From contig NC_134842.1 of NCBI RefSeq assembly GCF_965363235.1, forward strand, positions 5,793,112 through 5,857,111: a stretch of DNA of 64,000 nucleotides, read 5' to 3'. This DNA is from Mytilus galloprovincialis (lineage: Eukaryota > Mollusca > Bivalvia > Mytilida > Mytilidae). Shown here in pieces: positions 1 to 12,200 of the stretch. The notes under the pieces are model-generated. The model saw only the letters and a program-made list of their open reading frames with translations, was not told where the DNA came from and did no database searches. Every line of letters begins with the position of its first letter. Position 1 is the first letter of the stretch. A program made the position numbers and the translations under genes.

Positions 1-2315
1 AATTATCTCCCTTTGGTGAAACAAATGCCATTTTTGCATTAAAATTGAAATATCTTTCTTAACTCATCATTGACCTTTAATTTTTATTATATTTTTCAAA
101 TAAGCTGTACTTAATATAAACTATTGTAAAATTTAAGCGATTTCTGTAATTAATCTCCTATTAGTTCAACAATAAAAAAAGGACCTAATTAAAAATGCAT
201 GCTTCTTTCGAAGGCAGATTGTGAGCTTAAATCAACGGTGACCCCATATTTTATTTTATTTTTATTTGAGGCATAGGATAAAAGTTTATTTTAAGAAAAA
301 AAATAGCTAAATCCTATATATAAGAAAAAAATATATACCCGCGAGCCCCCTTAAACGTTGCTGGAAAGTTGTCTCATTGGCAATTATACCATCGTTCTCA
401 ATTTTTTATATTAAAGAAATATTTCCTGATGAGTTTTTCAACTGATTTTCAGAGTTTCTTCTTATTTTGTACTGTAAATAAAGGCAACAGTAGTTTACCG
501 GTGTTCGAACACTAGATTATGGAAGGTATAAGCGCTTAAACCACTCTCTGTTTAACTACGCCACATTCTGTCTGTGTCTGTCAGGAGCCTATATTTCGAT
601 GGTTGATGTTGGTTCTTAACTGTCATATTTGTCTTTCTTACATTTTTCCTATTTTAGAGTTGGCCCATCATTTTATTATTTGGATTCTTCATTTTTTTTG
701 GTGTCGGAGACTTTTTATATAGTCGACTACATGGTATAGGTTTGTGTCATTGTTTAAGGCCGTACTATTTTAGTTACACCCACTACATTTGAACCTTATA
801 CGATAGGTTGCAATGATTACTTTTATTCGAACAGCCAGCTTTAACAAATACCAAACGCGACTAATGCTGACAGATAGTATTATGAAAAAAAATGCTGTAA
901 CATGTACACGGAGCATTTTCTTATTTTTACGGACAATCAAACTGTCGTCTAGGAACGATGTTTTCGATCTCTGTATATCCTTTTGGATATCCTATTTTAT
1001 TATTTTGAACGTACAGACAAGGACATTGCAAGTGCCATATTATCAATTTAGTGAACGATAGGGGTGCCCATGGCTACTTTTAGAAATTTCTGTAAAGTTC
1101 TTAGAAGTAATGAATGCTGATATACTCATAATTTGCTAAGAATAACCCAAGACGATAAAAAGCTGATTATCGTTGATCGAAATACCCAGTCGTTAATATA
1201 TAACATAAGATAACATTCCGAGAAAGATAAAGAGTACTCTAAGGGTTGCGAGTGCGGCATTAAATTCAAGGGCTGTCATTCATTCTTATATTATTTTAAG
1301 ATACACTCTTAGCATATAACGAATCAATCAATGTCATATTACCTAGGTCATCACATCTCATAGAAATCTGTATCTATGCAAACTTACAATTGAAAATGCT
1401 TATAAAAGGCAACTAGTATACTGTTGTTCAAATAAAAAGTCATCAATCGATTGAGAGACAGCAAATGCAGGTTACAAACTGAAACACATCAACTATATAC
1501 ATTGTGCTAGACCTTAATTTGTTTATTTATATTACTTTGTCAGACCAAACATTGTGCCTTTATTTCATGAATTTATGAACACACAGTATTAGAAATATTT
1601 ATTTACATGTTATAAAAAGATATGCAGAGTTCACGGTTGACACACATGTCCGTAATTTGTTCAATAGTTTTTGCTATAACCTTTTAAATTTGTATGTACA
1701 TGTTGGTTTTATTATGCATACTTGATAATGACAGAGAATGCAATACTGCCGTAACTTCAATATAACACATAGTATTAGATATCCATGCATTAATGGATGA
1801 AAGAGGCCGTCAGATATCAAAGATACATTTTAAATCATAAATCGAAAGAAAAAAACCAACTGATAACGCCATGACTGAAAAAGACCATAGGACAACATAC
1901 AGTTTACGAAATCCAACATTGAATGCTATGCTAAAAACTAAACAACACGAACCCTTGGATGATCGCATATCAAGAAATGTATGGATGATCTCGTATCAAA
2001 ACATGCATTTCTCTTCACCACTGACAATTAAGCAACTCATTAGGCGAAGCATTTTTGTAAGACAGCAAATAGACGTGTGAAATGATGAAAGAGATACTGA
2101 CAGCCACAGAAAATATAGCCCAAAGGCCATATGCTATATAATTACTTTAGAACTAATATGAGATAAGCTGTAAGGAGAGTAATAACAAAACTTCTAATGA
2201 GCATTTTTCGTGACTAAAACTTGAATCCTGAACCATTAGGTAGGAGAATAGAGATATCACCAACTTTCTAGGTTTTAAAGATAGGTATTTAAACTAGGTT
2301 TTATCTTCTGGTAAT
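1..2315. other. No gene seen; repeat relics
   Basis: I see no supportable exon here. There are worn pieces of dispersed repeats: a GTTGTCTCATTGGCA fragment near 367-385, a fragment near 1440-1500 shared with 17775 and 41470, and at about 1845-1990 a decayed copy of the Penelope-type 3' tail repeat. Its small open frame at 1871-2080 derives from that repeat. Confidence 0.6.
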
Positions 2316-2450
2316 TTTCGGGCCCTTAGAGTTCGCTGTTGTGGGTGAGCCATATGGGTCCGTGTTAAATGCCGTAATTTGATCTATAATTGTTAACTTT
2401 AAATACATGGTGACTTGGATGGAGTATCGTCTTATTGGCATTCATGCAAC
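2316..2450 (+). repeat. Dispersed ~180-bp repeat, family A
   Basis: This stretch reads ttttcgggccc, then a gtgagcc...tccgtgtt block, then gacttggatggag and a cttattggcattc block. The same ordered blocks recur at 25495-25690, 40680-40815, 42145-42305 and 52950-53130. I see no tRNA-like head and no inverted ends. It sits just upstream of an exon. Confidence 0.75.
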
Positions 2451-2531
2451 ATATATATGTAATAGGTTATTTATTACATCCAATTATCAATTTACTATGT
2501 TTAGCTTGTACAGTTTTTTTATGTCTTTAAG

Positions 2532-4573
2532 GTCATGTTGCAGTTGAAAAAGAAGGGGCTGTTGAATCTGTTCCTACAAGCAACCCAGATTCATCACCAA
2601 CGGAAGATGTACAGATCAATGATGTGCATTTGACGACTGAAAAGTATATATCTACACATATTAATTTAGAATAAATGGCAATACATAGTTCCCTACCGGG
2701 TTTTGTTAATGTAGCATTCGGTCCCAGTAATTAAAAATTTTCAATCGTGTATGGATGTATAAAACATACGTTATAAAATTCAAAAATAAGAAAGCAATGC
2801 ATGAGGTTGTTTAATTTGATATTTGCCTTTTGTGCTTCTTTGTTAAATCTTTATCATTGGAATTGAGATACTTGTTGTACTTGTACATTCTGTCATTATT
2901 GTTTGTGATATTCTCGTATTGTTGTCTTTCATTTTGGTACTATTGTCAAACTTGTTTGTTGCTTGTCTTTCATTTTTGCTATGTGCTTTGAATTTGTATG
3001 CCTTTTTATGTTTCTTTGTTACATATATGACGTGGCTCAGTACTTATACATCCCGTCATTGTGTTATTGTACCATGGTAAATTTGTGTATTTTTATCCTT
3101 AATTTTAATGCTTCACCTACGATAGTAGAGGGGCATTATGTTTTCTGGTCTGTGCCTCCGTTCGTCTGTGCGTCCGTTCGTCTGTGCGTCCGTTCGCTTC
3201 AGGTTAAAATGTTTGTTCAATGTAGTTTTTGAAGAAGTTGAAGTCTAATCAACTTGAAACTTAATACACATTTTCCCTATGATATGATCTTTCTAATTTT
3301 AATTCCAAATTAAAGTTTTGACCCCAATTTCACGGTCCACTGAACATAGAAAATGATAGTGCGAGTGGGGCATCCGTGTACTTGGGACACATTCTTGTTT
3401 CTGATGTGCTTGGTCTGTATGCCATTTGTGCTTCTTTTTTAAATATTTGTTTTTTGTTTTTGTTGTGATTGAGATTAAAACACATTGTTGACTGCTGACT
3501 TTTTGAAATTTTTCCTATTATGTCTGTTTTGTTCACGCCTTGTTGTCAATATAATTGAATTTGATGCAACTTTTATACAAGTGAGAGGTTTAGCTTGCTA
3601 TAAAACCAGCTGGTGCAATCCTCTATTTTCTACATCAGAAAATGCCTTTACCAAGCAAGGAATGTGACAGTTGTTATCCATTCGTTTGATGTGTTTAAGC
3701 TTTCGATGTTACCACTCAATTAGCTTATTCCGTTTTAAATTGTTTTCGGAGTTCAGTATTTTTTCTACCGGTTGAAAATTCCTTGTACATTGTTGTACCA
3801 GAACAAAATTTATACTTTATTTGTAACCTGTCATATATTAAATATCCAATCAATATCCAAAAGCATGGTGAAAAAAGTACTTAAAACAGATTATTTGTGT
3901 TAATTTTCCTAGTCAAAGGACCTTTACGCTTCGAGAAAAAAAATAATCATACTTAAACCACATTGCAACTGATCTGTAACTTGTCATGGTTGCACTATAT
4001 ATACCAAATATCAAATCAATATAAAAGTGTTGAAGACCGATTTTTTAGACTAAAAGATAGACTTATGGAAGGATTTTTAATCCTTAAGTACACTCCCTTC
4101 GGTATTGCAGGCAGGGGACTAATATCTTTTTTACAAATTAAAAATTTAATTTGTATTTTTAGACAAGATATTGGTCATTCTTCAATAAATTATTTCGGTA
4201 AAAAACAAACCGGACAAACAATTTGAAATGAATGACATTAATATTCAGATGTTAATGTCTTTTTCTAAAATCAATGAATAAAACTCTACATCAACATATT
4301 TTCAACCTCACACACAAATTTATATATGGTGAGTTACTGTTTATGACCAAATAATATACAGTCAACATATTTTGAGTGCTCAAATAGAATGATTTCGATA
4401 TACATTTCTATACCTTCAGATGCAAGATTGCTATGACGAAAATTACACCAGAAGACATGACTAGAATGCAATACGAGGTTCTGATTGAACAGAAGAAGAA
4501 GATTATTCAACAAACTAAATACTACAAACTAATGAATCAGAAGTTAAAATTACGTCTTGGCATTAAAGACTGA
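2532..4573 (+). CDS. Last two exons of an unrecognised gene
   Basis: Two exons are inferred from splice sites and matching phase. The first, 2532-2643, follows the acceptor tttaag and ends at the donor AA|GTATAT. It encodes an acidic S/T/P/E-rich stretch beginning HVAVEKEGAVESVP. The second, 4420-4573, follows ataccttcag and ends in TGA. It encodes CKIAMTKITPEDMTRMQYEV and then a K/Q-rich helix-like tail ending LRLGIKD. Exon one leaves two bases of a codon and exon two supplies one, giving an AAA lysine, so the frames join exactly. The earlier exons must lie upstream, inside or outside the window; I did not find them. The tail looks like an amphipathic or coiled-coil helix. I do not recognise the family. 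The intron holds two dispersed repeats. Confidence 0.55.
3106..3395 (+). repeat. Dispersed repeat with GCCCCAC ends, family C
   Basis: It starts near cacctacgatagtagagggg, runs through a gtccgttcgtctgtgcg-rich stretch and ends at gtgcgagtggggcat. A second copy lies at 52588-52890, where the two ends are inverted copies of ATGCCCCAC. This suggests a short terminal-inverted-repeat element. It lies in the intron of the gene above. Confidence 0.75.
3400..3790 (+). repeat. Dispersed repeat shared with 34760-35560
   Basis: Blocks such as tgttcac...ttgttgtcaatataat, gctataaaaccag and acagttgttatccattcgt occur in the same order at about 35290-35450. Both copies are non-coding and diverged. Confidence 0.6.
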
Positions 4574-7500
4574 ATGAACTATTTAATTATTTTGATTAAA
4601 TATACCAGCGTTTGGTTTTAAGTGAAGATTTGTTGTTATCTATTCATAAGTTTCACACTGGTTTGATGCATAATATTGTTTTATCCATGTTGTCAATTTT
4701 TTAGCCTACATGACCTAAAGATCATTTGAAAAGATGTAGATGTGGTATGAGTGCCTATTGTATAGCTATGCATCCAAGACGCAATGTAATTGAGTACGCA
4801 ATTAAGGGTTGCAGTTTGGCCTTGTTTTACACAGAATATGCAGAACATGAAGATATTAAAAAAAATAATGATAGAAAAAGGATTCCATTAACTTAAATGT
4901 TTTAGTAATTGTTTTAAAAGTATAATACTAATATTTCTTTCATCCCAAAAGACACTACGTCAGTGATTAGTTCGAAATACTTGATTCCGACATATTCTCT
5001 TCTAATAAAAGAACAGATACTTTTAAAATATATTACGCATATCGATCGGCAGCTATCATAAAAATAAGTATGACTTCTCGGCGTTTTGATAAATGATGGC
5101 AGCTATAATAATGTTTACAATTAAATATTGAAGATGATCATATGTCGTCAATACTTGCAAATATTGTATTCAGGCTTATGTGAATCGAATCTCTAAGAAG
5201 AATATATGTTTCTTTGTGAACATACTTCAATACAAATAAAAAAGATAGTTTAAAGAGCACATTAATATTCGTAGTTGTTAAACTTGTTTAACTCTGAAAT
5301 CTAGTTGCACTTCTGTGAAAGTACTCAGTTTCAGTTACACCTTTTTGAAATCAAAGTTTTATTTCTCACATTAAAATTGTTTATCTAACTTGACAGGCCT
5401 GTTTATTGGATGGTTGTTTTCGTCGATTTACCAGGAACACACTATGTTTCGTATCGTTTGGCGTGTTCATATTTCAACTTATACCTAATGCATGTGCATA
5501 TTTTCCTGATATGACATTTTTTAATTGGAATATTCTCCCTGGACACTGTTTACAAAATTTAATTTGTGATATTTATTCTCATATTGGTTGTTTTATTTCA
5601 TAAATTTAAAGCTCCTATCGTTTCTTTTGTATGCACACAGCCTTCGCTTTTGAATAGTTAGGTCTGAAATTTCATTATGAATATTTTTTACACAGTTGAA
5701 CGCACACAATTTATAAAGTGTTATATTAAATTTTAAGAACAAGAATTGGTTGAACGAAATTTTGTCTGTGTCTGAATTTGCTACGTCATGTTTTCGTGGT
5801 ATTGAAGGTTTAAATTTCACTATGGTCTTCACATTCAACCAAACCGATGCATCTTTGACCACGTGCCGCAGATGTAATCATGTGATCTTCAGAACGTCTG
5901 TTTAAGTTTCATATCATAACATGAAGGTCATCGACATTGACAACGAAAAACGATAGTCGCCGAATGTGTAAACGGACTCTTGTCACCGTTAAATTTATAA
6001 TCTAAAATTGACTTGTATAGGATTTTATTTTTAATGAAAGTATATATCTAAAATTTACTGTTGAATATTTTCAAATGTATCTAATTGACTGCTTAATTAG
6101 TTTTGGTAAAACAAATAGTTAAAACGAGCTATAACACGTAATATTCATTGTTTTTTGTTATTTCATTTCATCATCATTTTATTTTATCCTTACAGCTGAG
6201 TTTAATTAACATATTGCTGAATGCTATAAATCAACAACCAGATGTAACCAGCTCATATTAATTCAGTTAATACTTTCCAGAATCTACAATACAATTCAAA
6301 ATATTCTGTCAATACTGTTTTACTTTTGTCTAGATCAGAAGCAATACAAATCTACTGATGTTAAGGTGGCTCTTGTGTCTTCCTCTATCTTGGATTTTGA
6401 AAAAAGCAGATAACTTTTGTTTATATATTTGATGAAATGTGCAAATTTTTAGAGTTTTACGTAATTTATGTAAAAGACTTTCGACATAAACATAGAAAAT
6501 TTTGTGTTTTATTACAATTACAGCTGTAATTTCTAAAAAAAAACACTTTGTTTGTGTTTGATTATTTTTTTTCAACTTTGTCAAATCAGGGGAAATAACT
6601 CAGATAAAGTAACTTTTTTGATAGAAAGCGTTATGAATTTACCTTTTTATATGTAGCAAGAAAACAAGTTTGGTGACCCCATTTTTCTTTTTCTTATCTG
6701 AAAGCATGTTATAAGAGCAATCTTATATCTCATATTTTATCTTAACGTTCTAATAGAACGTTTTCTTTGTATCACACACAATTTAATTTTCCATGCATAA
6801 TCTATACAAAATCTGACAATCATGGCCAACCTGTAGCTTGAAAAAGGTACAGTGACCCATACTTTTTAATATATTTTTGAAAAAAGCATAATACAAACTA
6901 CATTTTGACAAGTAATCGAAAAATTCTTTCAATTTTAATTAAGACTCCCTAGCTACATAAACGCCTTGTTGATCATTGATTATACAAAAATTAAGATGAA
7001 ATAAAATAGAACTAAAAGGAACAGCATTTACTGTTAAACAGGAGAAAAACAAGGATCTTTGTATGAGTGTCCTCTTATGAATAACCGCAATAAATTGAAG
7101 AGGCAATCATAAATGCACTCTTTACGAAAATTACAAAATATGAAACGCTATTAGCTGCAGACGCAGTCCTTGTCGACAAACCATTAATGAATTTTACAGA
7201 TACTAAAATTTCTAATAGTTCCTTCTTTGTAGTCGAAATAAGCGTTAATATCAAGAAAACTGTGATGATGATATACAGTTGTCGAAGTTGCGGTTTTTCG
7301 TTAAGGTCGTTCGAATGATCCTTTTAATTCCACATAGAGATACGTAGCAAAGAAAAAAAAGGCGAAAGAGAGCAAAGCAATATTTAAACTCAGAAATCCA
7401 GAATATCGAAAATACTACAAATAGACAAACAACATTTATAGAACAACTTAATATAAAAAAAAAGATGTTGAATTATGATTCCGAATGAGACAACACCTCA

Positions 7501-7704
7501 CAACTCCTTATAAGAGATCAAACGGAAGAGAAATTTACATTTATATGACACCGTATGGCCTTCAACTATGAACAAAGTCTAAATCCCATAGTCAGCTATA
7601 AATGGCCCAGAAGACTGTATACAAGCATTATAAATAATTGAGGGTGATGCAGACACATGCTCCACATTTATCAAACCTTGTGTTCCTCATGTAAGCAAAC
7701 AACT
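4574..7704. other. No gene seen
   Basis: This is AT-rich DNA without a convincing exon. The longest frame (5593-5862, - strand) has no recognisable motif and no splice context. The stretches 6590-6740 and 6830-6900 share ggtgacccca-type wording with 229-250 and look like decayed repeats. Confidence 0.5.
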
Positions 7705-8712
7705 TCTTATCACCTTACACATATATTGATTTCTGAAGCCTATGGTCACCTTACTCACAAAGTCATTGACTAAACTACCACTGTTCACCTTACACATATA
7801 TTTATATCAGAAGCCTTTGTTCACCTTACACATAATTATATTGATTTCGGAAGCCTTTGTTCACCTTCCTAACAAAGCCATTGACTTACCTACCACTGTT
7901 CACCTTACACATATATTTATATCAAAAGCCTTTGTTCACCTTACACATAATCATATTGATTTCGGAAGCTATTGTTCACCTTCCTAACAAAGCCATTGAC
8001 TTACCTACCACTGTTTACCTTACACATATATTTATATCAGAAGCCTTTGTTGACCTTACTAACAAAGCTTTTGACTTACCTACACTTGTTCACCATACAC
8101 ATATATTTATTTCAGAAGCCTTTGGTCACCCTACTAACAAAGCTATTGACTTACCTACCACTGTTCACCATACACATACATTTATATCAGAAGTCTTTTT
8201 TTTTACCTTACTTACAAAGCTATTGACTTACCTACCACTGTTCACCTTACACATATATTGATTTCGGTAGCCTTTTGTCACCTTCCTAAAAAAGTTATTG
8301 ACTTACCTTCCACTGTTCACCGTACACATATATTTATATCAGAAGCCTTTTTTTTACCTTACTAACAAAGCTGTTGACTTACCTACCACTGTTCACCTTA
8401 CACATATATTGATTTCTGTAGCCTTTTGTCACCTTCCTAAAAAAGTTATTGACTTACCTTCCACTGTTCACCGTACACATATATTTATATCAGAAGCCTT
8501 TTTTTACCTTACTAACAAAGCTGTTGACTTACCTACCACTGTTCACCTTACACATATATTGATTTCTGTAGCCTTTTTTCACCTTCCCAAAAAAGCGATT
8601 GACTTACCTACCACTGTTCACCTTACATATATACATGTATTGATTTCGGAAGCCTTTGGTCACCTTCCTAAAACAGCTATTGACTTAACTACCACTGGTC
8701 ACCTTATATTAC
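7705..8712 (+). repeat. 75-bp tandem repeat array
   Basis: About a dozen units are built from blocks cactgttcaccttacacat, atatttatatcagaagcc and ttactaacaaagctattgac. One measured unit (from gccttt near 8044) is 75 bp. Some units carry an extra acacataatcatattgattt block, so there are at least two interleaved variants. Because 75 is a multiple of 3, long open frames run through the array in several phases (for example 7857-8261 and 8298-8753) with 25-residue repeats. I regard these frames as by-products of the period, not genes. Confidence 0.85.
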
Positions 8713-9941
8713 ACAGAACTGAGGAAACCAAAGTCTATATATGTTTAAAGTGACAAAAAGTACATATCAGCTGTACCTGCGTAACCAAAATTAGCATCTG
8801 AGTAACGACAATCATTCTGTCCGATCCCGGTGGCGACAGTTAGCTTAAACGGTTGATTCCAACATTCGATGAAAAAGGCACACAGTTCACAAATCATATC
8901 TTTATTGGTTGTCAAAAGGTAAAAACTCTATAAGATTTCATTCACGATCTTATACCAAAGCTTTCATTATTCAATCGTAAGGATAAGATATTCTTCCACC
9001 ATCATTGTTCTTCTTTGATATACTGAATAACACCCGCGTAATAACCGGATAGCTGTTTAAAATTATGATCGCCTCGATTGTTAAGATATATATTAACAGT
9101 CAGTTTTGTTTCCACGTTGATATACTAGTAAATTACTTAGAAACTGATATTCACACTCCTCCCTATTTGGCCTTAAAACGTCTTAGTATAATCTAAAAGT
9201 TACATTCTACGATATGTGCCTTGATACCTTCGTATCATAATCAACAATTCTCTAAATAAATCTTCTAAATATAATGCTGACATTTACCCAAAGGAACTTA
9301 CTTCATATGGATTTAATATAAATATCAATAACAGTTCACCAGAAGGAAAAAAAATAATATGTTGTCCTAACAAATGACTAATTGTTAACGTATACATTAG
9401 ATATCCATACAGCAATTCTACAGGAAGAGGCGCTGAGACATGCATATTTGTTTTGGAAGTTTGACTAATTTTCTAACCACACGTTTGTATCTATGATATA
9501 ATTAAGTAAAGGTTTATTTTGTGGTATATCCACTTCTGATTTCATAACTTATAGTTACAGTAATAACGTCACATAGAAACCCTCACTACAGGCAAGGTTC
9601 TGAAATATAAACATTGTAAGTAGGACCAAAGGGAAATTACCGGCCAAAAAGAGGAAACCGATTTCCAACAAGTCTTAAAAAACTGAATGACTGCATCGCT
9701 GAACAGAAGTTACGCGCACGTAAAATGATAAACATAGGAATAATGCAGTAATTTTGCTTTAACAAATATGATTTGTTAATTTGAGCAGTGTCTTGTAGTT
9801 TCTTAATTCATTTGTAGTGTACTGAAATGTTTACTGAAACATATCCTATTTAACCCAGTTTTTAAAAAGTCATTCAAATTATTTGCTTATTTTAATATCA
9901 TTAGAATGGTATCATAATAAATTCCCTATCAACGACATACA

Positions 9942-9957
9942 TTTACTTTCACTTTCA
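9942..9957 (-). promoter_or_regulatory. ISRE-like motif
   Basis: The - strand reads ATGAAAGTGAAAGTAAA, matching the GAAANNGAAA pattern bound by interferon regulatory factors. No gene start is visible near it, so it may be chance in TTTC-rich DNA. It is worth noting because related motifs recur at 11509, 15621 and 21042. Confidence 0.35.
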
Positions 9958-10845
9958 TATCTCTTTATTTACATTCATACAATTTGTATATACATTTGAT
10001 ATACGTAAAAATACCCATTATTATCATGATCACCCAGATATAAATAGATAACCCAAGCATGTACATAACATAGTATTTAAATCATCAAATACTCCATTAA
10101 AAAAATGCACATACTTAATTATATGTTACAGTTCATTCACAAAATAGTATACATTACGACATCAGGACATGTGATATTAATTTAAAATCGATTGTCAATT
10201 GTCAGGTGTAAAGGTAGCTTCCACGGCTATAAATAAATTGATTTTCTGGAAATGCATTTCCTTCCTTATTATTTATCCTGATGACGGGTTGTCAGCAAGC
10301 CGATCTTTGTGTTACTTTTGCATTGTTTTGATATTAAAAAGTTCGGGTACCTGCTGGAGTACTCAGGCTCAAACAGAAGATACACTGAGTAAGTATACTA
10401 ATATAATTATTGTTGAAAAGCTACACTAAACATTTGGTATATGCAATCAGAATGCAGTAATGGGTTCTCTACATGACGAATGCCGGTTAGATATTTGTTT
10501 AAATTACAGTAAAGGTAAACGTTTTACTCCATTTTACGCTAACGCGTACGATAGCTACACAAATGATATTGAAAGATGACGACAAAAGTAGCGAAAAAAG
10601 AATGATTCTCTCCGAACGATGTAGGTTAATTATTCCTACTATCGCATATATACACCATTGCTTCTGCATAATCATGGAAAAAGGGTCATCTTCAACGAAC
10701 TATTTGATAACAACTACCATTAAGGAAGACGGATTTATATAAGTTTATCTTGTTTTCGAATCGCAGTATTTATATTGTATAATTATATTTCATGCACTTT
10801 GAAAAATAAAATATTGTTTAAACTAACAACTACCGAAATAGTTTA

Positions 10846-11040
10846 TCTGGACATTTTAAGAAAAAAATGGTGGGTTGAACCTGTTTTAGGGGCTAGCCAA
10901 TGAAACCGCCCGCTTTATGATAATGTTAAAAACTATAGCTAAAATGACAAAACTACGTGACAGAAATTCAGAACAAGCACACACAAAAACACACAAAGAC
11001 CATATTAAGCTGTCTCTCACCTTATTTAGTTTCCTACATG
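10846..11040 (+). repeat. Dispersed repeat, family E
   Basis: The block ggacattttaagaaaaaaat ggtgggttgaac is shared with 17930-17963. It is followed by gctagccaatgaaaccgcccgc and an A/C-rich tail of acacaaaaacacac type. Non-coding. Confidence 0.65.
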
Positions 11041-11508
11041 ATTGGTCAATATCAATGTAAACATATTACAAATCTAGCGAATAGAAAAATTAGGATAACC
11101 TAAATACCCTATAAATTCTAAAATTAGAAATATTATTAACTGTTTTGTCAGGCCATAAGTTCCCCCTCCCCGCAACTCTCACAAACAAGAAAAAAGCGAT
11201 AATAAATTTACGTAGCACACAATTAGTTTTTAACAGGAGCTAATGAATCGTTTCTCCTTCTAATCATAGCCAGCAATGCAGTCTGTTATCTTTATTGGTA
11301 TTGTAATGCCTTAATAGATTTGGTCAGAACTATTTCGATATAGGTCAAAATATATTCAAAGTACAGACCACATGATATAGTGAGCGCGAATATTAAACCA
11401 CTATACAAAGATATGTACTGATCATTACAACATATTGGTATTACAACGATGTGTACATGTGTAGCATGTATTTGGATACTGTTAATTCTGTCCTTTTTAT
11501 TACAATGT

Positions 11509-11527
11509 CACTTTTACTTTCGCTTTC
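11509..11527 (-). promoter_or_regulatory. ISRE-like motif in duplicated module
   Basis: The - strand reads GAAAGCGAAAGTAAAAGTG, two to three GAAA cores at the spacing used by IRF-family factors. It lies in a module beginning ggatactg that is repeated inside this copy (15590-15680) and in copy 2 (21042). It is 7 kb from the next recognisable gene, with a transposon between, so function is uncertain. Confidence 0.4.
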
Positions 11528-12035
11528 TAATGATTTGTAATTGTATAGAAATGAACATAAAAGTATTCGGTTAACCAAGAGTTTAGGACGACACAATTTA
11601 TTGTGATCTTCAGTCATTTGAATGATATACAGAACAACCTTTGTGAATTACTTTACGCAAATGTAAAAATTATATAAAATTTCTAACAATTAATTTATAC
11701 CGGGTATAAGTTAACGCAATTTGACTGTTCTTATAAAAAAAAATTCACTGATCAACATAATTCTCGAAGTACCATGTTAGTCATTGAATGTGTTATCTAT
11801 TAAATCATTACAGTTATAAGATGTGTTAGCTATGGCAGTCATTTGAGGTATTGACTACGGTACAACAAATGTATGCATAGTCGTTGATGGTGTTACCTAC
11901 ATGAATGGGTAATATGTTTTTAATAGTTCTAAGGTAGAAAAATAAAAGGATGTAATATTCAGATATGTTTAACATTTAATTCGTTTCCATATTAAATCTT
12001 TTTACACAAAATACCAATTAAAATTAAGTAGACAA

Positions 12036-12172
12036 AAAGTTACCATAGTATTACATAATAAACCCATCATAGATACCAGGATTAAAATTGTATATTAACG
12101 CCAGACGCGCGTTTCGTCGTCAAAAGACTCATCAGTGACGCTCGAATTAAAAAATGTTTATAGGGCCAAATA
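12036..12172 (+). repeat. Family D repeat insertion (CGCGTTTCGTC)
   Basis: It contains gccagacgcgcgtttcgtcg then actcatcagtgacgctcg, a repeat I recognise as very common in mussel DNA. In copy 2 of the segmental duplication the flanks are joined without it (21560-21575), so it is a true insertion. Related copies lie at 23720-23905 (opposite strand) and 39970-40045. Confidence 0.8.
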
Positions 12173-12200
12173 AAGTACATAAATGTGACAATTAACATTA

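Larger units (their letters stand above)
8713..11461. other. No gene seen
   Basis: There is no convincing gene. The open frame at 10199-10429 lacks an in-frame ATG, although it ends near a good donor (GTAAGT at about 10390); a small exon cannot be excluded. An ISRE-like site and one dispersed repeat are listed separately. Confidence 0.45.

Noticed and set aside
7857-8753. Long open frames of 134 and 151 codons
   Set aside because: They run through the 75-bp tandem array, appear in several phases and have no start or splice context; they follow from the repeat period.
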